This document shows, piece after piece, positions 13,301 through 27,700 of a stretch of 64,000 nucleotides of DNA (positions are counted from its first letter, which is position 1; the number at the start of each line of letters is the position of its first letter). The notes under the pieces are model-generated. The model was not told the DNA's origin. It worked only from the letters and a program-made list of their open reading frames with translations, and made no database searches. Source of the DNA: Antedon mediterranea (lineage: Eukaryota; Echinodermata; Crinoidea; Comatulida; Antedonidae); contig NC_092679.1 of assembly GCF_964355755.1 (NCBI RefSeq), positions 24,552,432-24,616,431 on the forward strand. The letters run 5' to 3'. A program made the translations under genes and the position numbers.

Positions 13301-13984
13301 CCTGATGTATAACACGTTAAAACTGTATAGCATCGAAGCACCATTTAAAAAAAAAATGGCTTATTTTACGATGATCGGTCTGTTTTACTATACCGACGAA
13401 AATTAAAGGCGGTTATTATCAAAATTGTTTAATACAAATAATATAAACGTTATACTCGGAGCTACCCTTTAAAGTTGCTTAATTTACTACACTGAATCTT
13501 ACTAATAGCTTAAAACTCTGGAATATACTGATGTATGTGTGATATAATGTATAAATAAGGTCGAAAGTGAACAGCAAGCACACACATACTTGTTAATTAC
13601 AAGACAATGTGTAAAGGTACAGATTTTAATCATGTGTGATTGCTAAGTGCTTTCAAACCAAACATAATAATAAATTACTTGGTTTATCTTTTATTATAAG
13701 AGCAAACTTTGCTGTAAATGAATTGGATATTATAACAAAGGCCGAAACATTTTTTAAATTATAATTTTTTAAATAACTGTAACGTACTGCCTTACAGAAG
13801 TTAAAGATTTTATAGAAAATGAGTAGGCCTATGGCCTATGTGTAATTTATATTTTGAAAAATGTTTTTATCTGGTTTTTATATTAACTATATATGTAGGC
13901 CTATATTTATTGTTATTTTATAGTTGCGTTAATGAGATTGGAGGCCTATTAAGAACACTGTAAAGTAGTTGAAATATATAAAAA
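10321..13984. other. 5' flank of the Ig gene and AT-rich intergenic DNA
   Basis: 10321-10760 is the upstream region of the minus-strand Ig gene and should carry its promoter; no confident TATA box or start site can be named. The rest is AT-rich with short ATT/TAATAA runs and no supported gene. Confidence 0.45.
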
Positions 13985-14095
13985 CTGGCATTAACCACCA
14001 CTCAGCTGGGACGGGTTGTGAACTGAGTAAATGCCGTCGATCGACTCAAAAGGCTCCTATCCATTGTGCCATTCACCTCACCAGACCGCACTTAT
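13985..14095 (-). repeat. Weak tRNA-derived SINE remnant
   Basis: The minus strand reads TGGCACAATGGATAGGAGC (A-box-like) followed about 40 bp later by GTTCACAACCC (B-box-like), spaced as in tRNA genes. No complete cloverleaf is apparent. A decayed SINE head is the best explanation. Confidence 0.35.
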
Positions 14096-15660
14096 TGTTA
14101 TGTCATGGCAAGTGTGGCAAGTAAGCTAAAACCTCCAAGTAACCATTTACGACAAAATACAGTTCTCCTGAGAGTGGAAGGATAGGTAGGAGAATAGAGT
14201 GTGACAAGAATCTTAGGGTTAGCTAGGACAGGATCTCAAAAGGAATTTATAATTGATAAACATATTAGCATATACGATCTCAGGAGAAACCCGCATTTGT
14301 GAATTAGAAAAAAACAAGTTATAAATTGGACATTATCGGCTTGTGTAAAAAACGAAGTGAAAGTATAATTATAAACTCCAAAGTGTGAATATGCTGTAAG
14401 TGATGGCGGTGACTTTAATTGATGCTATAGTAGGCCTAGTTGGGAGAAGAAAGACGTCTGGATTTTGAAACTTAGCTAGAACTTGAAAGTAATGAATAGA
14501 TTTTTCAACAAGCCAATCCCGTAAATAGACGTGGAGAAGTACAAAATGGAGAAAAGAAATACATTGTTTCTGTTAATTAAACTTTTACATTTTCTATCTT
14601 CTTCTCATATTGTTGTTGTGTTGGTGAAAAAGGATGATAACATTATTCCTTCCCTGAATTTCTAGGCCTTCCCCGCATGCACCCCGAACATGCAATAAGA
14701 AACATTCAACAAATGTCTATCTATCTTATAATGTTTCAACAAGGTTAAACAAATGTGATTATGAAAAACATCTTATACATTGTATTGTGTATGATAATCA
14801 TGTTGACCTTTTGCAGATATATGAAACACTCAGTGGGCCTATTACTGTATCGTGAGAGTTAATGAATGCGGTAGTTCATCACATTAAAAAGACAATAATT
14901 GTCTCCTATTATACAGACTCGGCTAGATTGCTTGTTTCACTTCTAATGTAAAATCAATTTACCGTTGCAAGTTTTTTTTTATGATATGTATCTGCTTTGA
15001 GTAGAAAGCCTACTTACAGGTTGGCAAACAATTCACATACAGTGGTGATTGTTTAGTTAATCCGAATAAGATACTCTTGTTTGGTGTAACAATAAAACGT
15101 TTATTTGGTTAGATTTGATTAGAGTCTGATGTCCAGCTGAAATAAAAACTCTTAATGACGTATAGTTAAACACTATTTCTTAATTTATCTATCATAGACC
15201 ATTTGTCAGAACAATAATTTATATACAGTTCTAAATTAAAACTTAAAAGATATTTGAATCTGATATAGTGTGGATGCTGAACCACCTCTGCCCCACTATG
15301 ACTGGAACAGAAATAAAACGTGTTTTTGGTAACCGGGAACATAATAATGATGTCCTCTTCCTATCTTCGAAAATCTAAGATAGTTCAAAAGAGTCACCTA
15401 ATCAAAATGACACCCCGAAAGAATAATCTTTATATTAAAAAACCGTAACCAGTTAGCGAGTTATTTTGATTTATGTAGGGCTTTTGCTTTTTTAATTATT
15501 TCGGCGTTTTCAGCTGGGCTCAGGGGGTGTGTTGCCTGCACCACTCACCCCATCTAAAAGAGACATTGCTCAAAAGGCAGTCACCGCGTTCCATACTCAT
15601 TTTGGACAAAAAAAAACAGGGGCGTAAAAAAGTGGGCTGCTGCCCTGACCTGGTTGTTGT
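14096..15660. other. Intergenic DNA upstream of PHYH
   Basis: No supported coding region. The last part (about 15640-15726) is less AT-rich and is the likely promoter/5' UTR of PHYH. Confidence 0.4.
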
Positions 15661-15726
15661 AACGACGTCAAGCTAGGCTAGTTGTTTCCTGCAGCCGAGT
15701 CAGCAGCAGCAGTGTCCGTCGTCATA
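15661..15726 (+). promoter_or_regulatory. PHYH: Putative PHYH 5' UTR / promoter-proximal segment
   Basis: A locally GC-richer stretch with a CAG run (CAGCAGCAGCAG) directly precedes the first ATG of the candidate PTS2 exon. An in-frame TAG at 15679-15681 ends any longer frame, which supports the ATG at 15727. ACGACGTCA at about 15662-15670 is CRE-like. No TATA box is evident. Confidence 0.35.
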
Positions 15727-15783
15727 ATGGAACGACTAAAAATTATCACTTCTCATCTGAAGAATAGAAAAGAAGGCATCGTT
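15727..15783 (+). CDS. PHYH: Candidate first exon of PHYH encoding a PTS2 signal
   Basis: The ATG opens [28 protein letters not shown] fits the type-2 peroxisomal targeting nonapeptide (R-L-x5-H-L) near the N-terminus, the same placement and type as in vertebrate PHYH. A GT (GTATCC) follows codon 19 in phase 0, and exon 2 has an AG acceptor at 19553-19554 in phase 0, so the join keeps the frame over an intron of about 3.8 kb. The donor is not a strong consensus, and a nearby GT (15781) or another upstream exon remains possible. Confidence 0.6.
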
Positions 15784-18700
15784 GTATCCTTCAGTTCAAT
15801 TGTAGATCTAGGCCTAGCCTAGCTAGGCCTCCTAGTAGGGGGTAGCTAGGCCTACTAGGTAGGCGTTGTGGCTAGCGTATCCCGCGTTAGAGGCCTGGAC
15901 CTACTATGGTATAGCCTAGGCTATATGGAAGGCCTAGGCCTAGAGATTTAGGCTATGCATGGATACCTTAATGGCCTAGGCTAGGCCCTACTAGGCTATA
16001 TAGTACTAGCTAGGCTAGGCCTACTGCTTGTTTGGATTTTTTGGGTGTTTTCTTTTTGAGGTTTTTCCATAGCCTAGCTAGCCTAGTAGGGCCTAACTAG
16101 CTAGCTAGGCGGCGATGATTTTCGTGCATGACGAACATCGGTGATCGCAATACATTCTTTTCGTTTACAAACACCGTTCATCATCTTCCTTCATTTTACA
16201 ACTTATATTGGATATTTGTTCTTATTTTATGTGGAAGAAATAAATGTTGATTTGAATTGAATTAAATTTAACTGTTTGTTGTAAGCCGCATATTGGTTTT
16301 TTATTTATACGTACATTTAAACAACATTTTTCCAGCCCTTCAAAGGTGGACGCACCATTTAGGTTTTTTTACGTAACCATGCATCATTAAAGTGACGACC
16401 TCTCCTGGGGGTCGTACATAGTTGCTAATAGAATAATTGAATAATTGTTTTATTCCCTGGTATTTAAGTCAGAATTTTATAACACTACAGACAATAAACA
16501 TACAATGATTTAAGCAATCGCTGTATGAGGACACAAGTCCAAAAGCAACAGCAACTTTATGAATTAACTCATAGTACATGGGAGGTCTTTTTTATCCAAT
16601 GAGAAGCGTTTTAATATAGACATTTGGTTGGTGTTTAGAAGGGCCCTGCGTCACCCAAACAATGTTATGCTAGGCATTAATATCACTCATTTGCACTTGT
16701 TTAGTTTTATTCGGCAAATAAATCAGTAATTTATTACAGTAAACAAACGAAATGTCATTAGACAAGACAACGGTTGGTGACACAACTAAACAAACATGAT
16801 GACAAAGATGTGGATTTCAAATGTTGCTGCAAGAGTTGTATTATTAACTATTTGGAATCTTTAATTTTGGAATTTGTATTCATAGATTAATTGTAGACCA
16901 AAAAATAAATTTATAACACATATATAAAGTTCTTGTCATTTGATTAAAGCGTATTGGTCACATGATATTTAATAACAATGTTGAACTTTGTTATATGTCC
17001 ATTCAATCTTGTCACACAATGAGCAACCACGTCACGTGCAATAGGCTAGACTGGTGATTGATCGGGTTCAAAAATTAATCTATTCATCCATCCGGACACT
17101 CCAGCCCTTATCAGGAGAGTTAAACAAAACAATTTAATTAAAACAATTAAAAAACTGTTCAGTTTACATTAATTTACAATATCGTTAGCACAATAACAAC
17201 AGGGAGCAGAATTGCCATAATTATATAAAATACATTATTTTACGGCGATAAACATAAGATAAGAAAATGCAGTTTTGCTTGATACAGTAGCCTTGTTTAC
17301 ACGGCATAACATTTTGTTTAATTAACATTGTTTGTTTTCAGTTTCCTGAATGTTAACTTGCAAACACAATGCAATTGTCACATGATTGGCGTGTAGCTTC
17401 ATTTATGTATGGAGAGATACTGTATACTACTACAGTGATAACACCTTGAACCGCTGGCCTGGCCTGCAGGTTTTGCACAGATCCCACGGGTGGCTTTTGT
17501 ATAAATTCTTTGAGTTTTCATCTGTTACTATGGTAATACATGTGTTCATAGTAACAATGTGTAATGTTTCCCTCATCGGAAGTGAATAAGACTTAACTGT
17601 ACAAAAACTACAAGATATAGTAATCATAGACACATCTTGATAGCTTCTAGCCTATTATTGGGTGCACTTAAATGTTAAATGCTGAAATGTAAAAAAAAAG
17701 CAATTCACAAGTATTAAAAACATCACCATTGTCATTCTCATACACTTGTAAGGTTATGTTGAACAGCATAAAGTAAGGTTGACGAATTATAAGCTTTTGC
17801 ATGTGAACAGTGGCGTTGTTAACACTCACTACGCCACGTCGTCAGGCAATAAAAACAAGCTATTGCTCAGAAATGCTCTGCTCTTCGATCTAAAAGAGCA
17901 GAAATGTTTATTTGAAAGAAAATTAAATATATGGTAAAAAACCAATCTTGAGTGACTTTCAGAATAATTTAACTCACAGGAATTTGATATGGCCATATTT
18001 CAATTTTCACATTTATTTTTATTCTGGTCTTCAAGCTTAACCGTAAACTGAAGAAATTCGGATTATACCCTCCACGGACCCACGGCAGCCAGCAGTGCAG
18101 CGCCTACCAGATCAGCACACTGAAAAAAAAAATATATATATTGTACCCCAAAAAACATAAAAAATCAAGATGGCATTGTCTCGTTGCTAAATTAATTGTC
18201 TTTCTTTTTTTTTGACAAAATTAGTTAATGTTAATTAATATATTTTCACTGAATAGTCTTCAATTGTTTTCCTTTCACGATGGTTGCATCACAGAAGCAC
18301 AATGAAAATATCAATCCTCGAAACGATGCATGCTGGTACAGAAGTATTTATAACAGCATGCCACATAAATTATTATAATCAACTTATTTTGAAGCATTTA
18401 AATTATCGCAATTAGGCCCATGGTATTTGATTTTACATAACATGCAGTTTTTGACCTTAATTAGATAAAAAAAAACGTAGGGAAAGTGTCTTTAAAAGCA
18501 GAGTAAACATTAGACTAATATTGTGTATTATTTTGTGTTCACTCTGTTTTTTCGATTGTTATAACATTGTTTTTAAATTCACCAGACATGAATGTATAAA
18601 TGTAGTTAGTTCAACAATGTAAATATGCTTGTAAATCATTGTTATGCTAATATTATTATATATTATATTATGAAATATTTAGTAGACGGCAGTTAAGATA

Positions 18701-21700
18701 CAAAATTATGTATTTAATCAACATTAGATTTAACAACCATGTCCCCAGCCAATGATTTGATTTTTGTGCATCTCATTGAAAAATGAAACTGGAATATATT
18801 ATAAAATTTCAACAAAATTACAGCAAAGAACATTAGAAAGTAAAAAATATAAAAAAAAAATGAACTTAAATACAATTAGGTCCTAAAAAAGATATAGAAT
18901 AACAATTAACATAACACAACAGTATTATAGTTTAAAATATATAAACTGTATGTATGCTGAATACAAACTAAAAATTAATATAGTTGATTCACTTTCAAGG
19001 GCTCTATTTGTAAAATGTTCCTCTATAGATTTAGAATGTGTTATTACTATGGGTAATTAGGCATTCTTAATTGCAGAATATAAACGTCTTATGAGCAGCT
19101 GCTTTTTTTTTCTTGAAAATTAAGATTGCTCCCTCTGGTATTATTAGATCAGTGGTATTCATTAACATGTGAAAAATAGGATGTTTAAATGGACAATGGA
19201 CCTGTTTCTGCTGCAAAGAAAATACCATATAGGGTATGTTTATACTGTCATTTTTGTGAGGCAGCAGAAATATATCAAACATTTCTATTTATATAAAAAG
19301 ATTTAATTTAAATTCCTTTTAAAGATTTCTTTTTTTTGGCACCACTACTTGTAAAATTTGTTTTGTGGTTGCCCTAATGTTTCGTTAGCTTTTAAGAAGT
19401 TACTTATCTTTATTTATTATTGTACTGCTTAACTTGAATTGAAATTTAATAAATATCAAACATTTCTATTAAAAATGTTATATTGGTGATAATATGCAGC
19501 AGAAACAAGCCCAGTGATACATTTGTCTTTTTCTTTAACTTAACGGTACTTAAGTCTGTATCTCCAGTGGCTGCCTCTGTGGGACAACATTGGAATAACA
19601 TTGAGTATGTGTTAAATAACAACTTGCTACTGACACCGCAGCAGTGTAATGCTTATCAGAAAGATGGATTTGTTGTGATCAAAGGCTTGGTAAAGGATGA
19701 CAAAATTGATGAATTTTGGTAAGCTTTAAATATTTTAATATGTTTAATTGAAAGCTGCGTTCACCGTTAATTGAAAATTCCTTTCATCGTTAATTGATAA
19801 CTTTGAATCTTTTTAATATGTGAAGCATATCATTATCTGACTAAATAAGTTTTTCATGTTATTATATTATTATGTATGAAAAATTAGAACTAATTTCCCA
19901 GAGTAGTCAATTATAAAAATGAGATAATTCGGAACTCTTATTGCTCTTATTATATGATATTAAAGTTCAATCTATCTATCTATATACTTCTTTTTCCTAA
20001 ACCACTCTACCTAATTATTTTTCTTCTTTAAAGACAAAATAATAATAATAATATCCTGGATTTATATAGTGCATAATGTTGTAAAACAGTTACATTTAAC
20101 AAAAACTCATTGTCTGACAAGACAATTTACCTACTTATTTTTTCAGGTAAATAATTTGTTTGGTGAGTCCAATTTTTGGTCAAAGTGAATAATTACAATT
20201 TTAACACAACAATTTTTTTCAGAGAGATATTATATCTTTAATAAATTTATGTATATATTTGAAGATTTTTATTTTAATTCATTGAATATAATGATAATAT
20301 TTTATGTTAATTTTTTTATCTTATCATTTTCCATTTTGGTGAGCCACCAATCATGTGGATTGTTTAATTCTTTTCTTTTGTACTGTCTTGTTACAGTAAA
20401 TATTTGTATAATCTACTTTTATGATGAAATAAAAGAAATTAAATCATATTTTTATTGTCATATTTCTTCTTTGTTTAGTTTTATGTACGGTTTAGGCGTT
20501 CTGAATTATTATAAACTTTCATTTCAACCTTTGGTTGTTTTGAGTATTTTATACCAGTCAATTAGATAAAATCGTATTTTTCCTTTGACAGTTCAGAGTT
20601 TAAAGATATTTGTAGCGGCAAAGTTAAAGTGCCCGGTTTGACTGTCATGAAAGATGTCTCCATAGCGAGGTCAGAGTTCGTTGAAGGAGAACGTGCTATC
20701 ACCAAAATACAAGACTTCCAGTTTGACCCAGTTTTGTTTGATTTCTGTACACTTCCAGAGGTGATGAAAACATTGTCTTTATTGAATATTAAAAACATTA
20801 TCTCTGGTTACATCTTTAACAAAACAATGTATGTAATGTAGCCTGTCACTGTAATCAGGTGTAATCATGTGGTAGTTAGTGTACTATCCTCTCCCTCAAG
20901 GTATTACACTTGCAAGCATATATCACATGTAATTATCTATTCCTCTCAAACGCCAACAACATCATGATAATCACCAGTTTTTCTTTAACCTTTGTTCCAT
21001 TGTAAATAGTGAAAAGGTCATTTCAAACAAACATACATGACAGATTACAAATGAAGACAAAAGAATATTTATAGTTTTTGTTGCAATTAGTGTCAGATAT
21101 AGCAAGCTATGACGGACATTAATATGTCAATTTGAGATGACATGTTGAGTTTGCACACCGCTCCTGTTAAGTCTACACATTGTGTCAAGTTTACATATGA
21201 CTTTATTCGAATTTACACACCGATTGTGTCAAGTTTACAGTTAACAGACCTCCTAACTCTCCCGATAATGACTCCCAATATTTTTAGTCTTCTCCCGTTC
21301 TCCCTATAAAATGCAGATTCCTTCCGATATTTTTGATTGCCAAACAAATATCCCGATATAATATTGATCTCTAAAGATTGTTTAATAAGTTATGTAATGA
21401 GTTGGTATCTTTCTACCTTTGGCATGTATTATAACTACCAATACTTTAAATGTTCTATTATAGTTGACACATTGTTCTGTAACACCTCCCAATATTTAAT
21501 TTTCTCAAGTTGAGTGGAGTAAACATCTCACTATTGAATACTTGAAATTAAAGTTGAGAACGTTGGTCATTGTTTACAATGTCGTTCATGTTGAGTGCTC
21601 ATATCAAGATTTTAGACATGTGCTCTCAATTTGACCTAGTTGTGCTGTAATCGAGTATCTTTTAGAGATATAATCATTTTTTTTTATATCGGTTTTTTCA

Positions 21701-24700
21701 TCATAGTAATATTTGCCAATATTTTTAAAGATGTATTGTCTCATATTGAATATGTCATTTTAATTATTGTTATCCACTTTTACTAGAAATTGGATAGAAA
21801 AAATATATATACCTAAAAAACTGTAATTTAATGCAAAAATAGTCAAATTGGCTGCCAGCCAATGGTTAACATTTATGTTGTCATTTTATAAGTGAAAACA
21901 TTAATTTTCTCCATTTTTTGTCTAGGAAAGTGATTAACTTTAGTAAAACCACAAAATAATCTATTCAAATCTGATTTTATATTTCATGTTTTTTTTAAAG
22001 AAGAATTTCTACTGTTATTTTATGATAATAGTGGACAAATAAAGCATAGAGCAATTTATTGTTACACCCGATAGCAGTACAATTTCTAGAGTAGAAAAAT
22101 AATTAATAGCCTAATCAAATACTCATTACTTTTATAACTTTTCTGAATAAAGTCTAGACTAGATAATAAATGCTTTTTAATAATTATTTCTTTTTAGGTA
22201 AGAACAGTATTAATTCATTATTTATTATTCAAAAAATATATTTTAAAATATTTTGTTCCATTTGTCATATTATAACGGTCAGTTAGTTGAAAATATATAT
22301 AGATTGTATTGATAAAAACTTATCTAATACAGTAATACACAAAAATGTTATACTGTACAAAACAAACTATTTTCATGAACGGTACAACAGATGTTCCAAC
22401 CCCAACCTCCCGAAAATGTTTAACTTAAAGGAAAGTCTATTACCGTATGATTTTGCCTTGTTTAAAACTCACAAAATACCCAACTAATCAGATTTAATCA
22501 TGTATTAAATACAGAAATAGATAGAATTCACTCAGGGTTTGAAGAATATTTTTCCATTCGGGATATTTTGTTAATATTCAGGCAATCAGAAGTGTTGGAA
22601 TGTCTGGGTACAATGCATCTTGTTTTATTTATTTATTTTCTAAGCCACCATATTCATATGCAACAAATACAACATTTGACCTTCACAATTTATAAATTGA
22701 ACTTAAGATTTCATAATTGACTATATTTGGTTCTTTTATCTATCATAATAAAACTCTCATCAATGAATTTATGATACAGCAGTTAGTATAGAAAAACGTA
22801 CAATAAATATTGAATGAAAATTTTATTTCATTTATTTCACCAACCATAGACAAAAGAAACATATTTTAACGCGCAAGTGCTTGAGTGAAATGGCTCCATA
22901 TTCCTTGAGTGAATGCCAAATTTATTTTTAACATTAATAGCCATGATTCTCAGTGTACAAGATATAAGCCAAATAACAAATTAATGGAATGAAATGGGAA
23001 ACTGGTACGAGAAAAAAGAACATTGTTATGCCATGGAACAAAATCATGGATTAATGGAACAAAGTCATGGATTAATCTCCCAAACACTACCAGTAAAAAT
23101 TAAATTTACACAATTTATTAAAACCAAATAAATATCGTGTAATTCTTGCTTTCCCTCCTTTTAATACTTCACAATTGCTAACCATTTTTGTAAAAATGTT
23201 TTAATGTAAAAAATGAAACAAATTCAATTTCATACATACTAAACAATACAGTATATAATTACATCAATTTTTATAAACATATAAAGACCAGTTATTTCAA
23301 TAACTAACAATTACAATGTTGTCTGTATTATGATATTATTTATTTTCCTTTTTGAGCTTCTGTCCTGAATATTCTTATAAATTGTTGTCTGTATATTTTA
23401 AGCTTGGCAACAAAATGAATTTTCCATGTGGACTAATAAAGATTCACTCTCCACTGCAGTTTACACAAATTTATTTATTAAAATTACTCTTATAAACTGT
23501 ATGTTTATTAGTTTTTGTCTGTATATTTTATTTAAACATGAAAACAAAATGAATTTTACATGTGGGCCAATAAAGATTCTCTCTCCATTGCGGTTTAGAA
23601 AAATGTATTTAATAAAATGAATATATATACTCTATATTATTAGTTTTTGTCTATATTTTATTTAAGCATGAAAGCAAAATGAATTTTGCATGTGGACCAA
23701 TAAAGAGTCTGTATTCTTTATCCATTGTGATACTGAAAATGTAATGGACATTATTATTAATGAATAAATAATGAGGCATGAAAAAATATATTGCATGCTT
23801 AAAACGTAATATGAAGATACCCACCTGTGAGAGTTGACAAGTCTATAATTTCATAACGGTGATCAAATTTCCGGAATTTAGCTCTAATCGAAAAATGACA
23901 ATTAAAACTGTTTTTTTCATTAAATTGCTGCGTGATGGTTCATAATTAGGCTGAGATTTAATGGAATTAATAGCTGTTAGGCAAGCTAGGGTATAAAAAA
24001 CCATAGTTTTGCAGCTGACAAGTTCCGCTGTTATGAGTTGTTGGATCCTGTGTGCAAAATGTGCTCATAAGCGTAAAACAGGTTGTGGATTGATGGTCAC
24101 GGATTTGTGGTTTCTAAGACAGGGCTACTGTTAATCTACGGCCTTTATTGATAGGTTTGTGGGCAATGTTTCTGGCAGTAGAACTTATCTTCTCAAATAG
24201 CACTTTACAGTATACATCAGTTGCACTTTAAAAAAAAATGTCTTGTGTTTTATCTTGTTTTTTATGTGTTCCTTTCTGTAAATGGCAGGTTCCCCGCTGT
24301 TGATTGCAAAATAAAATTTTAAAAAAATAAAATAAAATGTTTTTAATGACAATCATAGACTTTTTTTGCATTGATGAGCTGATTGTATTATATTTGTTTT
24401 GCTACTAGATTGTTAAGTATGTGGAGTGTTTTACAGGACCAAACATCATGGCAATGCACACAATGCTGATAAACAAGCCACCAGATTCAGGTAAACTCAG
24501 TGAGCAACATTCAGAATTCAATCAATGGTGTGGTTGCACCCGATTCTCAGTACCGTGTATAGATTTCTCCAGTATCTTGGGAAAACTTCAACTAAATTTG
24601 CATTACTTTGTAATTAATATTCAAAAATATAATTATTTATGTATATTTTAAATTGATCTGACATTGTGAATAAAGTTGCGATGAATGGAACATTCCACAA

Positions 24701-27700
24701 AAAAATAAATCTGTAATACTATAGCGCTCGCTTTCATAAAACTGAACATTTTGTTTGTCCAAGTTGGAAGGTCTGTTCACACAGTAAAACTGAATTGTGG
24801 TATTTGATGAAGTAATACCGCTGCCGCTGCCACATAAAGAAGTCATCTCCTTGTATCTTAGAACCAAACTGTAGTAGTAATACTAATACTGTAGTAGGTC
24901 AAAATATCACACATTCAAAATCATTTGCATTTAAATTACTTCTCACAGCGGACCTATTAATAGGCACCAACTGCTGAACATACATTTTCCTGCAGTCAGT
25001 TATCTGGTGTGCATCCCGGTGTGCATACAGTCACTATTCTTTCTGCAAATAAAATCACCATTTGTTTATTGTAATTTTCTTTAAATTGTATAATAAATTG
25101 GAAATTGGGATTCAATAAAAAATAAATTAATCAAAATCAAATTCTGTTTGATCCTTTTGATTTTACTTAACAGAAACAAAAACTGAATTGGTGATACTAG
25201 GGTCAACCCATCACTGTAGCTGAGCCGGTTGACCCAACCCCAGTTTAGTTTACACCTTAAAACACAGATAGTTAAAAAAAAGCAGGAACAAACAAGAATA
25301 AAAAAATAAATATAAACACTTCTAAGAAAAGAAAATAAATTATTTCACATTAAAAACATGACCTTCCATACAAATTACAAGTGTTTACTCTTTATTTTCT
25401 GACCTACTTAAAATAGGACATGCTGGTTGCACAAGCCTTGTAAAACATTAACTCACTTTCAGCAAAATATATGTGTTGAATATTATGGTAATGCCACTCT
25501 CTAATTAAGTGTTCTGGTTTAATGGTCTAATTGACACATTGGCAATTCAGTATTAACTGTAGGCCTATTGTGAAATGCTATTAGTATTAGTACTGTATGT
25601 TTTATTGGGTTTTGTGAATTGCTACTACATACAAGAATACACATTTTTAAGACATTACCTGCCACTTTTACATATAAATGTTATCAACATTATTCCATTT
25701 TAAACTCAATTGAATGTATGATATAAACTTGATCATTCATTTTGCATCATAGCTAGCATAAATTACCTTGTTCCTTTGATATTAAAATAGTCTATACTAT
25801 CTTGAAAGTGGGCTTGAGTTCAAGAGGGGCTTCTAGAGACTAGTTTTGCAGACCTGCAAAGAGGGGGCTTCTTTTCGGAAAAAAATCGAGGGAGCTTCTT
25901 TTCGAGTACATTTAGAATTGGGGATATAAAATAAATGAACAAGAACAAAATTAAGTAAGATGATAACAATTGAACAGTCCAAAGAATAACACCTGTCCAA
26001 AAGAGGCAAAATAAAGAAAGATTAAAGATGTATTTTCCTCCTGAAAAAATAATTCTTTAACATATTTTGTTGCCAATTTAATGTCACATAACAGTTATTG
26101 ACTTTGACCAAAAATTGAATAAAAAAAAATGTTTTACCTAAAAAAACTGCAATTTAAAGCAAAAATTAGTAAAACTGACTGCCAGCCAATGGGTTTTTGG
26201 TTGAATTTAACCATTTATTTTGTCATTTTATAAGTGAAAATATTTTTTCCCCTTTTTTTTTTTCTACGAAAATAAACCTATTCAATTAATCTTCATTTTT
26301 CATGTTTTTGGAGGACAATACATCTTAAACAAGTCACTGATTTTACTAAAAATTTGTTTGAAAAAAGTAACACTGACATTACCCTTAATGTTGATTTGTT
26401 GTGCGTCATTGACAGCTGGCTAAGCATTATTGTTTGTAATTACTCTACTGTTATTAACTTTTCTAGGCACCAAGTCATCCCGTCATCCAATGCATCAAGA
26501 CCTACACTACTTTCCATTCAGGCCAGCTGAACGTATTGTTTGTGCATGGTGTGCAATGGAGAAAGTTGATCGCTCTAATGGATGTCTGGTAGTGGTACCA
26601 GGCTCTCACAAGGGCAAGCTAAAACAACATGGCTATCCACAATGGGAGGTAAAGCTTTACAGATAGAAATTGATTTTTTTTTTAGTTCACTTTATCATAA
26701 CATTCTAGATACACTTAAATGAAACTGTACCTCAGCGTCGCAAATGAAATAATATTGGTTGTTCCTTGCCAATTTTGTTTCACATGGCATTAATTGCATT
26801 CCATTCTAATAAGGATATTCAATGTTTCTACAGCCAGGTCATTGTAAAAATGGTGAGTGTGTGACAGGTCGATAAATAATACATTTCTTATACTGTGCTA
26901 GATTTAAATGGTCAGAAATTATATTTGTAACTTTTATTAGGGTGGTGTAAACAAGATGTACCATGGTGTAATGGACTACACCCCTGACCAGGAGCGTGTT
27001 CATCTAGAGATGGAGAAAGGAGATGTTGTGTTCTTCCATCCACTACTATTGCATGGATCTGGCACTAATAGAACCCAAGGGTTTAGAAAGGTAAACATTT
27101 TATTTTGAGTCTTGACCAATTTCACAAAACTGTCCTTCAACACATGCACATGTCATACAATATTTATGTTATTTATTTTTTTTATTCTTTTTTCTCAGCT
27201 TGCCCATCACAAGATGTTTTTTTTCAGAGACTTTATTCAATAATATTTTCTTTTAATACATATTTGAAATTTAAAACTTACATTACATAAGATGTTTTTT
27301 TCATCTTCAAAGGCCTTCAACCTTTGACCTCATATCTTTTTTGTTTTGCTTTGTACATTAATGTCATAGTATGTAAATAACTGTTATGAAACTTGAAATG
27401 TTGGAATGAGGAGAATGCATATAAATTGTATGTGCAGATGTGTGTACATTCACAAACATTATAGTATATGCAATTGGGTTCAAATCACCCTTTACATGTG
27501 AAGCCTGTTTTCCACTAGGAAAATTTATTCACATTGATTCAATGTTTTCACGAAGAAAAAAATGTGTGTTATCCTTGAATTACAATAGAAAGGTGTGACA
27601 ACACTTTCCAGAGCTGTGATTTGTTGCGCACTATTTTGCTTCATTTGAAATTTGACCTAATTTCTTAAATATGGAAATATGAAATGTGAAAATCTGATAC

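Noticed and set aside
17386-17633. Overlapping 67-residue ORFs on both strands
   Set aside because: No conserved motif, no splice context, and opposite-strand overlap; chance ORFs in a presumed PHYH intron.
20249-20569. 106-codon plus-strand ORF in PHYH intron 2
   Set aside because: Very AT-rich and Phe/Ile/Tyr-heavy, as expected from random AT-rich sequence; no domain.
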